In this document: positions 1-7,404 of the stretch, one piece after another | Layout: every line of letters begins with the position of its first letter | How positions within the stretch are numbered: position 1 is the first letter of the stretch | Source: an uncultured Vogesella sp. | GTDB lineage: Bacteria > Pseudomonadota > Gammaproteobacteria > Burkholderiales > Chromobacteriaceae | DNA length: 23,098 nt | Direction of reading: 5' to 3' | Assembly (NCBI GenBank): GCA_946479405.1 | Contig: CAMLGD010000025.1 | Location: forward strand, 1 to 23,098 | Notes under the pieces: generated by a model | What the model was told of the DNA's origin: nothing | The model's input: the letters and a program-made list of their open reading frames with translations, nothing else | Databases searched by the model: none | Program-made: the position numbers and the translations under genes

Positions 1-53
1 AACCCTCGTCGTAAGCTTGGAAGGCTTCTGCTCTACCATTGAGCTACACCCGC
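1..53 (-). tRNA. tRNA-Gly (anticodon TCC), 3' part cut off by the window edge
   Basis: Read on the minus strand, the gene begins GCGGGTGTAGCTCAATGG, a typical glycine tRNA acceptor and D-arm start. It continues through an anticodon loop CTTCCAAG with anticodon TCC and into the variable and T arms, and is cut at base 1. It lies 47 bases downstream of tRNA-Tyr on the same strand, so the two are probably one transcript. The Tyr-Gly pair is typical of the tRNA cluster ahead of tuf in proteobacteria, so tRNA-Thr and tuf may lie just outside the window (inference). Confidence 0.9.
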
Positions 54-100
54 CTACGATCCGGACGACCATTCGCTTTGCCGCCAAGACTCATAGCAAC

Positions 101-185
101 TGGTGGGGGGAGAAGGATTCGAACCTTCGAAGGCTGAGCCGTCAGATTTACAGTCTGATCCCTTTGACCGCTCGGGAATCCCCCC
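101..185 (-). tRNA. tRNA-Tyr (anticodon GTA)
   Basis: The gene is 85 nt with a long variable arm, as expected for a class II tRNA. The minus strand starts GGGGGGATTCCCGAGCGG, the anticodon loop is CTGTAAAT (anticodon GTA), the T loop is GTTCGAATC, and the 3' CCA is encoded. The acceptor GGGGGGA pairs fully with TCCCCCC, and the discriminator base is A. It is the upstream member of a tRNA-Tyr/tRNA-Gly pair. Confidence 0.95.
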
Positions 186-202
186 GTCGAAGAAGCCCGA
201 AT

Positions 203-229
203 AGTATAGGCACCCCGCGAGGTCGTCAA
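203..229 (-). promoter_or_regulatory. Sigma-70 promoter of the tRNA-Tyr/tRNA-Gly unit
   Basis: On the minus strand there is a -35 TTGACG (224-229) and a -10 TATACT (203-208), 15 bases apart; shifting the -35 by one base (GTTGAC) gives 16. The -10 ends 17 bases before the tRNA 5' end. The region after the -10 contains TCGGGC, a GC-rich discriminator as found at stringently controlled stable-RNA promoters. Confidence 0.6.
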
Positions 230-263
230 CACCCAAATGGCCTTTTTTTCGCATCCTGCAAGC

Positions 264-290
264 AAACGGCCCCACTATAAGCGGGGCCGT
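264..290 (-). terminator. Hairpin terminator after the ferredoxin gene
   Basis: ACGGCCCC (266-273) pairs with GGGGCCGT (283-290) across a 9-base loop. On the minus strand the stem ends in TTT before GC resumes, so the T tract is short. It sits 25 bases past the ferredoxin stop codon and just upstream of the tRNA-Tyr promoter. Confidence 0.55.
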
Positions 291-315
291 GTTGTAAATC
301 AGGCACTTAAACGAT

Positions 316-603
<288 letters not shown>

Positions 604-644
604 TCACTCGACCCGAGCACAAGCAAGTTCGAGCCGTTATATCC

Positions 645-1196
645 TTATATGCTGCTTTCCCGTGCCAGCAGGTAGCCATGCACCTGGCCGGCACGAATCG
701 TACGCAACACTTCCCAGCCGGCAAAATCACGGGCCACGGCCGTTTCGACGTAGAGACGGCCATCTGCGGCCAACCTTGCCGACAACAGCGGCAGCACCTG
801 ATCCAGCAGCTCACTGGCATAGGGCGGGTCAACGAAGATCACATCGAATAACCCCTGCCCGCTACGCAAATAGGTCGATGCATCCTGATTCTGCACCTGC
901 ATCTGCACAGCCCCCAGGTGCTGGACGTTGCGGCGCAAGGTATCCGCAACATTGCGCACCTTCTCCACCAGCACGACCTCCGATGCACCACGCGATGCCG
1001 CCTCAAAACCCAGCGCGCCACTACCCGCAAACAAATCCAGACAACGCAGCCCATCCAGTTCCTGGCCAAGCCAGTTGAACAATGTTTCACGCACCCGGTC
1101 AGGGGTTGGCCGCAAACCTTCGACGGCGGGTACATCCAGCAAGCGACGACGATATTGCCCACCGATGATGCGAACCTTGTTGCGCTGCTGCGTCAT
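645..1196 (-). CDS. rsmD: 16S rRNA (guanine966-N2)-methyltransferase RsmD
   Basis: RsmD methylates G966 of 16S rRNA in the 30S subunit using S-adenosylmethionine. The 183-residue length is normal for the family. The N-terminal RIIGGQYRRRLL and RPTPDRVRETLFNWL stretches are RsmD signatures. The SAM-binding motif is DLFAGSGALGFEAASRG (residues 54-70) and the catalytic DPPY is at 123-126. The ATG is preceded by a perfect AGGAGG at good spacing, one of the strongest ribosome sites in the window. It is divergent from ftsY across 179 bases, the classic rsmD/ftsY arrangement. The gene contains two copies of the repeated 9-mer GCGGCCAAC (766-774 and, inverted, 1105-1113). Confidence 0.95.
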   Translation of the reverse strand: MTQQRNKVRIIGGQYRRRLLDVPAVEGLRPTPDRVRETLFNWLGQELDGLRCLDLFAGSGALGFEAASRGASEVVLVEKVRNVADTLRRNVQHLGAVQMQVQNQDASTYLRSGQGLFDVIFVDPPYASELLDQVLPLLSARLAADGRLYVETAVARDFAGWEVLRTIRAGQVHGYLLARESSI

Positions 1197-1375
1197 GTAT
1201 CCTCCTGAATTTCAAGGGCGGGATTCTACCCTGAGTCGGGTGCTGTCGTCTGTTATTGCATGCATGTGCAGCGCAGGCCGCCTTTGCCTATATAAGGAAT
1301 ACATTCAGTCACCGTTCTTCCAGCCGGTTTTGACGTTACAATCGCACTTTCTCTAGCCGCCTTTATTCTCAAAGC

Positions 1376-2407
1376 ATGTTTAGCTTCTTCAAGAAAAAGA
1401 CCGACACCCCCGTTTCGCCCACCACTGAAGCGAGCGAAACGCCAGCCGCCAGCCCGGCCACCGTGGCGCCAGCCGACGCCAGCCCCACCACTGCAGTCAA
1501 GCCTAGCTGGACCGAGCGCCTGAAGGCGGGACTCTCCAAGACGCGCGACAAGCTCGGCAAACAGCTTGCCGGGCTGTTTGGCGGTGGCAAGATCGATGAG
1601 GAGCTGTATGAAGAACTGGAAACCGTTCTGCTGACTGCGGACATGGGCGTGGATGCGACCGTGCACTTGCTCAAGGATGTGCGCGAGCGCGTCACGCTGA
1701 AAGGCCTAAGTGACGCCAGTGAACTCAAGGGGGCACTCAAGGACTCGCTATCGGAGTTGATCGGCCCGTTGCAGCAGCCGCTCGATGTGTCCACCAAAAA
1801 GCCGTTCGTGATCATGATGGTTGGCGTCAATGGCGCCGGCAAAACCACTTCCATCGGCAAACTGGCCAAGTACTTCCAGAGCCAAGGCAAGAGCGTACTA
1901 CTGGCCGCCGGTGACACCTTCCGCGCCGCCGCCCGTGAGCAGCTGATGGCCTGGGGGGAACGCAACAACGTGACCGTCATCGCCCAGCAAAGTGGTGATG
2001 CCGCGGCAGTCTGTTATGACGCCATCCAGGCCGCCACTGCCCGTGGCATCGATGTCGTACTGGCCGATACCGCCGGCCGCCTACCCACCCAGCTGCACCT
2101 GATGGAAGAAATCAAGAAGGTGAAGCGGGTAATCCAGAAAGCCATCCCGGATGGCCCGCATGAAGTGATGCTGGTGCTGGACGCCAATATTGGCCAGAAC
2201 GCCATCAATCAGGTCATGGCCTTCGATGATGCGCTAGGCCTGACTGGGCTGGTGCTTACCAAGCTGGACGGCACCGCCAAGGGCGGCGTGATTGCTGCCA
2301 TCGCCAAGCAGCGCCCGATCCCGCTGCGCTTCATCGGCGTTGGCGAGAGTATCGACGACCTGCGTCCGTTCGAGAGCAGCGACTATATCGACGCACTGTT
2401 CGATTAA
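1376..2407 (+). CDS. ftsY: Signal recognition particle receptor FtsY
   Basis: FtsY is the membrane-associated GTPase that docks the SRP-ribosome complex at the Sec translocon. The protein has 343 residues. It starts with a basic amphipathic patch (MFSFFKKK) and a short Ala/Pro/Thr-rich acidic A domain to about residue 45, then the N domain. The G domain carries G1 GVNGAGKTT from residue 150, the DTFRAAAREQL element, G3 DTAGR from 231 and G4 TKLDG from 295. The A domain is much shorter than in E. coli, as is usual in betaproteobacteria. No clear Shine-Dalgarno precedes the ATG (TTCTCAAAGC), but the N terminus fits the family. It heads the ftsY-ftsE-ftsX unit; ftsE follows after 35 bases. Confidence 0.96.
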   Translation: MFSFFKKKTDTPVSPTTEASETPAASPATVAPADASPTTAVKPSWTERLKAGLSKTRDKLGKQLAGLFGGGKIDEELYEELETVLLTADMGVDATVHLLKDVRERVTLKGLSDASELKGALKDSLSELIGPLQQPLDVSTKKPFVIMMVGVNGAGKTTSIGKLAKYFQSQGKSVLLAAGDTFRAAAREQLMAWGERNNVTVIAQQSGDAAAVCYDAIQAATARGIDVVLADTAGRLPTQLHLMEEIKKVKRVIQKAIPDGPHEVMLVLDANIGQNAINQVMAFDDALGLTGLVLTKLDGTAKGGVIAAIAKQRPIPLRFIGVGESIDDLRPFESSDYIDALFD

Positions 2408-2410
2408 GCC

Positions 2411-2420
2411 TGCGGCCAAC
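2411..2420 (+). repeat. Intergenic copy of the TGCGGCCAAC repeat
   Basis: CCTGCGGCCAAC lies four bases after the ftsY stop codon and before the ftsE Shine-Dalgarno, so coding constraints do not explain it. It is one of 22 copies of GCGGCCAAC in the window (see findings). No partner copy forms a hairpin here. Confidence 0.6.
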
Positions 2421-2442
2421 TCCGTTCTCTTGAGGATGCGAC

Positions 2443-3096
2443 ATGATCCAGTTTGATCAGGTGACCAAGCGCTACCCCGGCGGCCATGAGGCGCTGCGCA
2501 ACCTGTCATTTACCATCGACAGCGGTGAAATGGTGTTCCTCGCCGGCCATTCCGGCGCCGGCAAGAGCACGCTGCTGAAGCTGATCTCCGGTATCGAGCG
2601 AGCCACCAGCGGCAGCGTACTGGTCAACAACCAGAATCTGAGCCGGCTGCGCGCCAGCCAGCTGCCCTACGTCCGTCAACATATCGGCATCGTGTTCCAG
2701 GACCACAAGATCCTGTTTGACCGTAATGTGTTCGACAACGTGATGCTACCGCTTAACATCATCGGCTTCGACCGCCGCGATGCCGCCCGCCGCGTGCGTG
2801 CCGCACTGGACAAGGTCGGCCTCGCCGGCAAGGAGAAGGTGATGCCGGTGCGCCTGTCCGGCGGCGAACAGCAGCGCCTGTGCATCGCCCGTGCCGTGGT
2901 GCACAGACCGAGCATTCTGTTGGCCGACGAGCCATCGGCCAACCTGGATCGCGCCTACGCCCTCGACATCATGGAACTGTTCAAGTCCTTCCACCAGGTA
3001 GGTGTCACCGTGCTGATCTCGGCGCACGACGAGACGCTAATGGAAGACTATGGCCGCCGCATCATTCGTCTGCGGGAGGGACAATTCGCCTCATGA
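2443..3096 (+). CDS. ftsE: Cell-division ABC transporter ATPase FtsE
   Basis: FtsE is the ATPase of the FtsEX complex, which drives periplasmic activation of peptidoglycan hydrolases at the septum; ATP binding and hydrolysis occur on the cytoplasmic side. It has 217 residues, typical length. Walker A is GHSGAGKST (35-43), the signature is LSGGEQQR starting at 138, and Walker B is ILLADEP (158-164) followed by SANLD. Most FtsE proteins read TGNLD at that place, a minor difference. The Q loop is FQDHKIL. The Shine-Dalgarno TTGAGGA precedes the ATG. The stop codon overlaps the ftsX start (ATGA), giving translational coupling as expected for a two-subunit complex. Confidence 0.96.
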   Translation: MIQFDQVTKRYPGGHEALRNLSFTIDSGEMVFLAGHSGAGKSTLLKLISGIERATSGSVLVNNQNLSRLRASQLPYVRQHIGIVFQDHKILFDRNVFDNVMLPLNIIGFDRRDAARRVRAALDKVGLAGKEKVMPVRLSGGEQQRLCIARAVVHRPSILLADEPSANLDRAYALDIMELFKSFHQVGVTVLISAHDETLMEDYGRRIIRLREGQFAS

Positions 3097-4004
3097 AGCA
3101 CTTCTTCTACCTGCACTGGCAAGATGCCAGACAAGCATTGCGCAAGATGCTGCGCCAGCCGGTGGGCAGCCTGTTGAACCTGCTGATGCTGGCCGTTGCC
3201 ATGTCGTTGCCGGTAACGCTGTACCTTACCGCCGGCAGCCTGCAACACTGGGTAGGCAAACTCACCGCCTCGCCACAAATCACCCTGTTCATGGAGCTGT
3301 CTGCTGAGCCGGCCGACATGGCGGCGGTGCAGTCCAGCCTGTCATCGCATCCTCGCGTCGCCAGCTTCCGCTTTATTGCCCGCGATCAGGCGCTGCGCGA
3401 CCTGGAACAACGCAGCGGCCTGACCGGCATCAGCGAGGGGCTGGAAGGCAACCCGCTGCCGGACGCCTTCATCGTCACGCCCAAGCCTGATGCCAACCCG
3501 GAACAGCTGGACATGCTGCAGAAGGAGTTGTCCGGCCTGCCGATGGTGGAACAATCGCAGTTCGATGCCGCCTGGGCCCGCCGCCTGCACGGCCTGCTGG
3601 ATATTGCGGTAAAACTGGCCTGGTTCCTCGCTGCCAGCTTCGGCATTGCCCTGGTGCTGATCACCCACAACACCATTCGCATGCAGATTCTGGCGCGACA
3701 GGAAGAAATCGAGGTAGCCAAGTTGATCGGCGCCACCGACAGCTTCATCCGCCGCCCGTTCCTCTACCACGCATTCTGGCTGGGACTGCTCAGCGCGCTG
3801 CTGTGCTGGGGGCTATCCAGCCTGTTCGTGAACCAAGCAGCACCGGCACTGAACGAGTTCTCCCGGCTATATGGTGAAAACATAAGCCTATCCAGCCTCA
3901 GCGTCACCGAGTTGGCCGCACTGGCCGGCGGCAGCATTTTGCTATGCCTGTTTGGCGCGCGACTGGCGGCGGACCACCACCTGCGTAAGGTCCGCGCCCA
4001 TTGA
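3093..4004 (+). CDS. ftsX: Cell-division membrane protein FtsX
   Basis: FtsX is the inner-membrane partner of FtsE in the divisome. The 303-residue protein begins MKHFFYLHWQDARQALRKML, a typical cytoplasmic start. The first membrane segment is at about 29-50. A periplasmic domain follows (about 55-165), then three more membrane segments near 173-195, 225-245 and 270-290. The open frame extends upstream inside ftsE, but the ATG at 3093 is the right start: it overlaps the ftsE stop as ATGA and GGGAGGG lies 12-19 bases ahead. FtsX holds one inverted copy of the repeated 9-mer at 3911-3919. No terminator is visible before rpoH, so some read-through is possible. Confidence 0.95.
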   Translation: MKHFFYLHWQDARQALRKMLRQPVGSLLNLLMLAVAMSLPVTLYLTAGSLQHWVGKLTASPQITLFMELSAEPADMAAVQSSLSSHPRVASFRFIARDQALRDLEQRSGLTGISEGLEGNPLPDAFIVTPKPDANPEQLDMLQKELSGLPMVEQSQFDAAWARRLHGLLDIAVKLAWFLAASFGIALVLITHNTIRMQILARQEEIEVAKLIGATDSFIRRPFLYHAFWLGLLSALLCWGLSSLFVNQAAPALNEFSRLYGENISLSSLSVTELAALAGGSILLCLFGARLAADHHLRKVRAH

Positions 4005-4053
4005 CGCTATCGCCCGGATAAAAAAATACCATCAAACGGGAACCGGGCCCGAT

Positions 4054-4080
4054 CTGGCACTCTCATAAGCTGAGTGCTAA
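4054..4080. promoter_or_regulatory. CIRCE-like operator (predicted HrcA site) ahead of rpoH
   Basis: The sequence is CTGGCACTC, a 9-base spacer TCATAAGCT, then GAGTGCTAA. The CIRCE consensus is TTAGCACTC-N9-GAGTGCTAA. The right half matches 9 of 9, the left half 7 of 9, and the spacer length is exact. It ends 34 bases before the rpoH ATG and overlaps the best promoter candidate. CIRCE is the binding site of the heat-shock repressor HrcA (established). That HrcA controls rpoH here is inference; hrcA is not in the window. Confidence 0.75.
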
Positions 4081-4083
4081 CAT
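4054..4083 (+). promoter_or_regulatory. Candidate sigma-70 promoter of rpoH
   Basis: A -35 CTGGCA (4054-4059) and a -10 TAACAT (4078-4083) are 18 bases apart, each matching 4 of 6 consensus bases. Transcription would start near 4090. The CIRCE-like element covers both boxes, an ideal position for a repressor. The boxes alone are weak, and the call leans on the operator position. Confidence 0.4.
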
Positions 4084-4114
4084 CAGTTCAGGTTTTCTTG
4101 AGGACAAGCCCTTT

Positions 4115-4975
4115 ATGACCGCAATCGCCTTGCCTGTACTCTCCTCCAACGGCAGCCTGGAGCAGTACATCCAGACCGTGAACAGCATCCCGATGCTGAC
4201 ACCGGAAGAAGAGTTCGAGCTTGCCACCCGCCAGCACCAGCAAGGTGACCTGGAAGCGGCCAAGCGGCTGGTGCTATCGCATCTGCGCGTGGTGGTATCC
4301 ATCGCCCGCGGCTATTCCGGCTATGGCCTGCAGCAGGCCGACCTGATCCAGGAAGGCAATATCGGCCTGATGAAGGCGGTGAAACGCTTCGAGCCCAATC
4401 GCGGCGTACGCCTGTTCTCCTTTGCTGTGCACTGGATCAAGGCCGAGATTCACGAATTCATCCTGCGCAACTGGCGCCTAGTGCGCATTGCCACCACCAA
4501 ACCGCAACGCAAGCTGTTCTTCAACCTGCGCAGCATGCGCCAGAGTCTGTCTGCGCTGTCGGAAAATGAAGCACGCGCGATCGCACAGGAGCTCGGCGTC
4601 AAGCCGGAAGAAGTACGCGAGATGGAAACGCGCATGAGCGGCCAGGACATTGCCCTGCTGGCTGATGATGGCGATGACGAGGGCTTTGCCCCCATCGACT
4701 GGCTGGCAGATTCACATGACGAACCGACGCGCGCCCTGGAGCGCCGCTCGCTGGATCTGCTGCAAAGTGAAGGCTTGGAGCAGGCGCTTTGCACACTGGA
4801 CCCACGCAGCCGCCGCATCATCGAAGCGCGCTGGCTCGCGGACGACAGCGGCGCCACCCTGCACGAGTTGGCCGCAGAGTTCGGCGTGTCCGCCGAGCGC
4901 ATCCGCCAGATTGAGGCCAAAGCACTTGGCAAGATGAAGACTGCACTAAGCAGCGGCCAGATCATCGACGCTTAA
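4115..4975 (+). CDS. rpoH: RNA polymerase heat-shock sigma factor RpoH (sigma-32)
   Basis: RpoH directs RNA polymerase to heat-shock promoters. The 286-residue protein has the normal length. Region 2 contains the core-binding stretch GLQQADLIQEGNIGLMKAV and the -10 recognition part FSFAVHWIKAEIHEFILRNW. The RpoH box QRKLFFNLR is at residues 131-139 and separates this protein from RpoD and RpoS. Region 4 ends in a helix-turn-helix (TLHELAAEFGVSAERIRQIE). An AGGA lies 10 bases before the ATG. The gene follows ftsYEX, its usual neighbour in proteobacteria, and ends at a strong terminator. Upstream control looks transcriptional (CIRCE-like site) rather than the long mRNA thermosensor of E. coli, because the predicted leader is only about 25 nt. 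Confidence 0.97.
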   Translation: MTAIALPVLSSNGSLEQYIQTVNSIPMLTPEEEFELATRQHQQGDLEAAKRLVLSHLRVVVSIARGYSGYGLQQADLIQEGNIGLMKAVKRFEPNRGVRLFSFAVHWIKAEIHEFILRNWRLVRIATTKPQRKLFFNLRSMRQSLSALSENEARAIAQELGVKPEEVREMETRMSGQDIALLADDGDDEGFAPIDWLADSHDEPTRALERRSLDLLQSEGLEQALCTLDPRSRRIIEARWLADDSGATLHELAAEFGVSAERIRQIEAKALGKMKTALSSGQIIDA

Positions 4976-4991
4976 GCCAGCCACTCAACAG

Positions 4992-5019
4992 AAAAAAGCC
5001 ACCTTGCGGTGGCTTTTTT
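4992..5019. terminator. Bidirectional terminator between rpoH and pglL
   Basis: AAAAAAGCCACC and GGTGGCTTTTTT form a 12-bp perfect inverted repeat around a TTGC loop. It has a T run on both strands and lies between two convergent genes, so it can serve both. Confidence 0.9.
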
Positions 5020-5046
5020 ATTGGCACTGACACAGCCAAGGCGACA

Positions 5047-6801
5047 TCAGCGATATTGCGGCGGCAAAGCGGCGACCGCCTGCTGTGCAATCTGCCGCAG
5101 CTCGCTCCAAGCTGGCTCATCCTCATCCAGGTCATCCAGAAAATCCGGTGCATAAGTAGGAAACGATGCCAGCGCCGTACGCAACGTGCCAGCAGCCCTA
5201 GCTTGCTCACCCGCCAATGCCTCCATCTTCGCCTTCCGCAACAATACATCCGGGTAGGGACGATAGGCCGCCATCAAGTCCAGCCACTTACGCTGGCTCG
5301 GCGTCGCCTCTACCGTGGGCTGGATGACATCATCCAGCAGGCCAAGCGCGTGGGCGGCAAACATCGGCTCCTTGCGGATGATCTCCTCCAGACGCTGCTG
5401 CTTTTTCTGGCTGCTTGGATAATACAGCCCCTGCATTTCCACGTAGCGCCAGCTGCCATACAACGCAAACGCCAGCATGATCAGTGCCAGAATGCGTGCC
5501 AGCAGTGACAGCGCCACCGGCGCCGCCCTGCCGGATGCCGGCGCCAGTGTCGCCATCATCACCAGCACCGCGGGGAAATACAGGTACCACAGCGGATACT
5601 CCAGCATGCTGTGAATCAGGGTGACACTCATCACCGCCATCGGCACTAGCTGCGACGCCTCGACCCGGCGCGATAAATACGGCCAGACTGCCCACCCAAA
5701 GCCAAGCAACGCCACCGAGGTGCCTATCAGCCCCATTTCGGCCAACAACTGAAACACCAGATTGTGCGCATTGGCGAACAAGCCGCTATTCACCCCGGCG
5801 TTGGCAAACTGCGGCAGCATCTGCAGGCGCACACTCTGCGCGGCATACTGGCTCCAGCCCACGCCGTAGACCGGCGCATCACGGAACACCAGCCAGGCCT
5901 TGCCCCACTCGGCAAGCCGGCGCGCGCCCATACTATCGACGTTGCTGCTGAGCCGCTCCACACCGCTGGCCACTACCTGGCCGTGCAGTAATGGCGCCAG
6001 CAGGCGCTCTCCCAGCGGAAGCACGAACTGCATCGCGATAATGGCAATAACTGCCAGCCACAACGCCCACCACATCCGCCGGGATTCCACGCTGCGAACG
6101 CGCCAGTGCCACCACGGCGCCAGCAGCGCCAAGGCTACGGTATACAGCAACACCGTGCGCGAACCCGCAAAAGCAATCGACAGCGCCAGCCACAGCACTG
6201 CGGCCGCCAGCCAGCGGCGCGACCACTGACTACTCGCCGCCAGCCAGCAGGCGGCAATCACTCCCCAGGTCAGATAGTGCGCGTACTGGTTACGCTGGCC
6301 GATGTGGCCGAAAATATTGGTCGTGGGATGAGCGCCGTCATAGAACAATACCCCCCCCATTACTTGCGCCAGCCCGGTCAACTGCGCCAGGCCGATCAGC
6401 GATTGTGCCAATGCACCCAACAGCAGCGACTTGCATAGCAGGGCAATAACCGCATCATTGCCCTCTGCTGCACGCCACTGCGCGGTCATCCAGCCAAGCA
6501 ATGCCAACGCCACGAACGCCAATGCCGTCGCGTCGTTAAGGCCTGGAAACAATAATGGCACCAGCAACGGCTGCGCCGCCCACACGCCGGCCAGCAGCAA
6601 CATCCACAGCGTGCTGCGCGGCAGTTCTGCCGCCTGCTGCCGCGGCAGGCAGCCACAGGCAAAAATCGTCAGCAAGACAACGGATATCTCGCCCCACCAC
6701 TGTGGTAGCGGCAAGAAATGAAAGCGGGAAAGAAATGGCAGCGAGGCAACTGCGGCCAACATCAGGGCCGCCAGCGACTGGCGACGTTGGGCAAACATCA
6801 T
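5047..6801 (-). CDS. pglL: PglL-family O-oligosaccharyltransferase / O-antigen ligase-like membrane protein
   Basis: Proteins of the PglL/WaaL/Wzy_C class transfer lipid-linked glycans in the periplasm, PglL to serine residues of pilin and other proteins. The 584-residue protein has about a dozen hydrophobic segments. It carries GHIGQRNQYAHYL (N at residue 171), the GVGWSQYA segment, and the loop motif AHNLVFQLLAEMG with H346, the conserved ligase histidine. A soluble C-terminal tail after about residue 445 matches the PglL C-terminal part. An open frame runs further upstream, through the neighbouring tRNA-Lys, but a promoter at 6834-6862 lies inside that extension. ATG 6801 (or the adjacent ATG 6798) is therefore chosen, although no Shine-Dalgarno is visible. 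The donor glycan and the choice between PglL and O-antigen ligase cannot be settled here. Confidence 0.8.
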   Translation of the reverse strand: MMFAQRRQSLAALMLAAVASLPFLSRFHFLPLPQWWGEISVVLLTIFACGCLPRQQAAELPRSTLWMLLLAGVWAAQPLLVPLLFPGLNDATALAFVALALLGWMTAQWRAAEGNDAVIALLCKSLLLGALAQSLIGLAQLTGLAQVMGGVLFYDGAHPTTNIFGHIGQRNQYAHYLTWGVIAACWLAASSQWSRRWLAAAVLWLALSIAFAGSRTVLLYTVALALLAPWWHWRVRSVESRRMWWALWLAVIAIIAMQFVLPLGERLLAPLLHGQVVASGVERLSSNVDSMGARRLAEWGKAWLVFRDAPVYGVGWSQYAAQSVRLQMLPQFANAGVNSGLFANAHNLVFQLLAEMGLIGTSVALLGFGWAVWPYLSRRVEASQLVPMAVMSVTLIHSMLEYPLWYLYFPAVLVMMATLAPASGRAAPVALSLLARILALIMLAFALYGSWRYVEMQGLYYPSSQKKQQRLEEIIRKEPMFAAHALGLLDDVIQPTVEATPSQRKWLDLMAAYRPYPDVLLRKAKMEALAGEQARAAGTLRTALASFPTYAPDFLDDLDEDEPAWSELRQIAQQAVAALPPQYR

Positions 6802-6833
6802 GGATAGCGGGTGTGCGGGCAAGGAAAGCGGCA

Positions 6834-6862
6834 AGTCTAGCCCAGCGCACGGGCGCTGTAAA
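6834..6862 (-). promoter_or_regulatory. Sigma-70 promoter of pglL
   Basis: On the minus strand, -35 TTTACA (6857-6862, 5 of 6) and -10 TAGACT (6834-6839, 4 of 6) are exactly 17 bases apart. The predicted start is near 6827, about 26 bases before ATG 6801. This is the main argument for the shorter pglL start. The remaining stretch up to the terminator at 6993 shows nothing else recognisable. Confidence 0.55.
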
Positions 6863-6992
6863 AATGCGTTTGTAACGCCAGCGCCGCCTCGGCGGCCACC
6901 AGCGGTTGCCACGGTCAAACACGGCCTGACTTGCGCGGCGACGTCGAAGTGGCCCCACCTGGGAGCAGGGCAAGCTGCCAACACTGAAAAAC

Positions 6993-7023
6993 AAAAAGCC
7001 CGATCATCAAGACCGGGCTTTTT
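6993..7023 (-). terminator. Terminator of the tRNA-Lys cluster
   Basis: AAAAAGCCCG (6993-7002) pairs with CGGGCTTTTT (7014-7023) over an 11-base loop, with a T5 tail on the minus strand. It lies 11 bases beyond the 3' end of the last tRNA-Lys gene. Confidence 0.85.
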
Positions 7024-7034
7024 GTGAAATACGG

Positions 7035-7110
7035 TGGTGGGTCGTGCGGGGCTCGAACCTGCGACAAACGGATTAAAAGTCCGCTGCTCTACCAACTGAG
7101 CTAACGACCC
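7035..7110 (-). tRNA. tRNA-Lys (anticodon TTT), third and divergent copy
   Basis: A 76-nt gene with encoded CCA, anticodon loop CTTTTAA and acceptor GGGTCGT/ACGACCC. It differs from the two upstream copies at four bases: T instead of C in the D loop, T instead of G in the variable loop, and GC instead of AT at the end of the T loop. Like the others it has an A51-C63 mismatch in the T stem (GCAGG against CCCGC). It is last in the transcript. Confidence 0.93.
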
Positions 7111-7125
7111 TACCTGAGGGCTGCG

Positions 7126-7201
7126 TGGTGGGTCGTGCGGGATTCGAACCTGCGACCAACGGATTAAAAGTCCGCTGCTCTACCAGCTGAGCTAACGACC
7201 C
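7126..7201 (-). tRNA. tRNA-Lys (anticodon TTT), second copy
   Basis: A 76-nt gene with encoded CCA, identical to the copy at 7218-7293. The T loop is TTCGAAT. The T stem GCAGG/CCCGC has an A-C mismatch at the middle pair. It is separated from its neighbours by spacers of 15 and 16 bases, consistent with one processed transcript. Confidence 0.95.
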
Positions 7202-7217
7202 TACGCAATTCTCTGGG

Positions 7218-7293
7218 TGGTGGGTCGTGCGGGATTCGAACCTGCGACCAACGGATTAAAAGTCCGCTGCTCTACCAGCTGAGCTAACGACCC
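7218..7293 (-). tRNA. tRNA-Lys (anticodon TTT), first copy
   Basis: A 76-nt gene with encoded CCA, identical to the second copy. It is promoter-proximal: the -10 box lies 16 bases upstream of its 5' end. Three tandem tRNA-Lys(TTT) genes suggest high demand for lysine decoding, with no TTT/CTT split visible here. Confidence 0.95.
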
Positions 7294-7308
7294 CCAAGAG
7301 AGTTCGCA

Positions 7309-7337
7309 ACTATACGGATGCTATTTTGTTCCGTCAA
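7309..7337 (-). promoter_or_regulatory. Promoter of the tRNA-Lys cluster
   Basis: On the minus strand, -35 TTGACG (7332-7337) and -10 TATAGT (7309-7314) are separated by exactly 17 bases, with each box matching 5 of 6. The start would be near 7302, about nine bases before the first tRNA. The rest of 7294-7404 shows no gene. Confidence 0.8.
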
Positions 7338-7404
7338 GTGCTTTTACAAAACAATGCAGAAAAACGCGCATATGGAACGTTTACCCTGTCAGGATGCCTC
7401 ACAC

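Noticed and set aside
2880..3092. Upstream extension of the ftsX frame inside ftsE
   Set aside because: The ATGA overlap and the GGGAGGG site fix the start at 3093; the extension is a shadow of ftsE.
4055..4070. TGGCAC followed by GC upstream of rpoH as a sigma-54 promoter
   Set aside because: The GG and GC elements are 13 bases apart instead of 12, no TTGC box is present, and the same bases fit CIRCE far better.
6802..7095. 98-residue N-terminal extension of the PglL frame
   Set aside because: It runs through a tRNA-Lys gene, its terminator and the pglL promoter, and does not look like a membrane-protein start.
7035..7293. Regular direct repeats resembling a small CRISPR-like array
   Set aside because: The repeats are three 76-base tRNA-Lys genes with short processing spacers.
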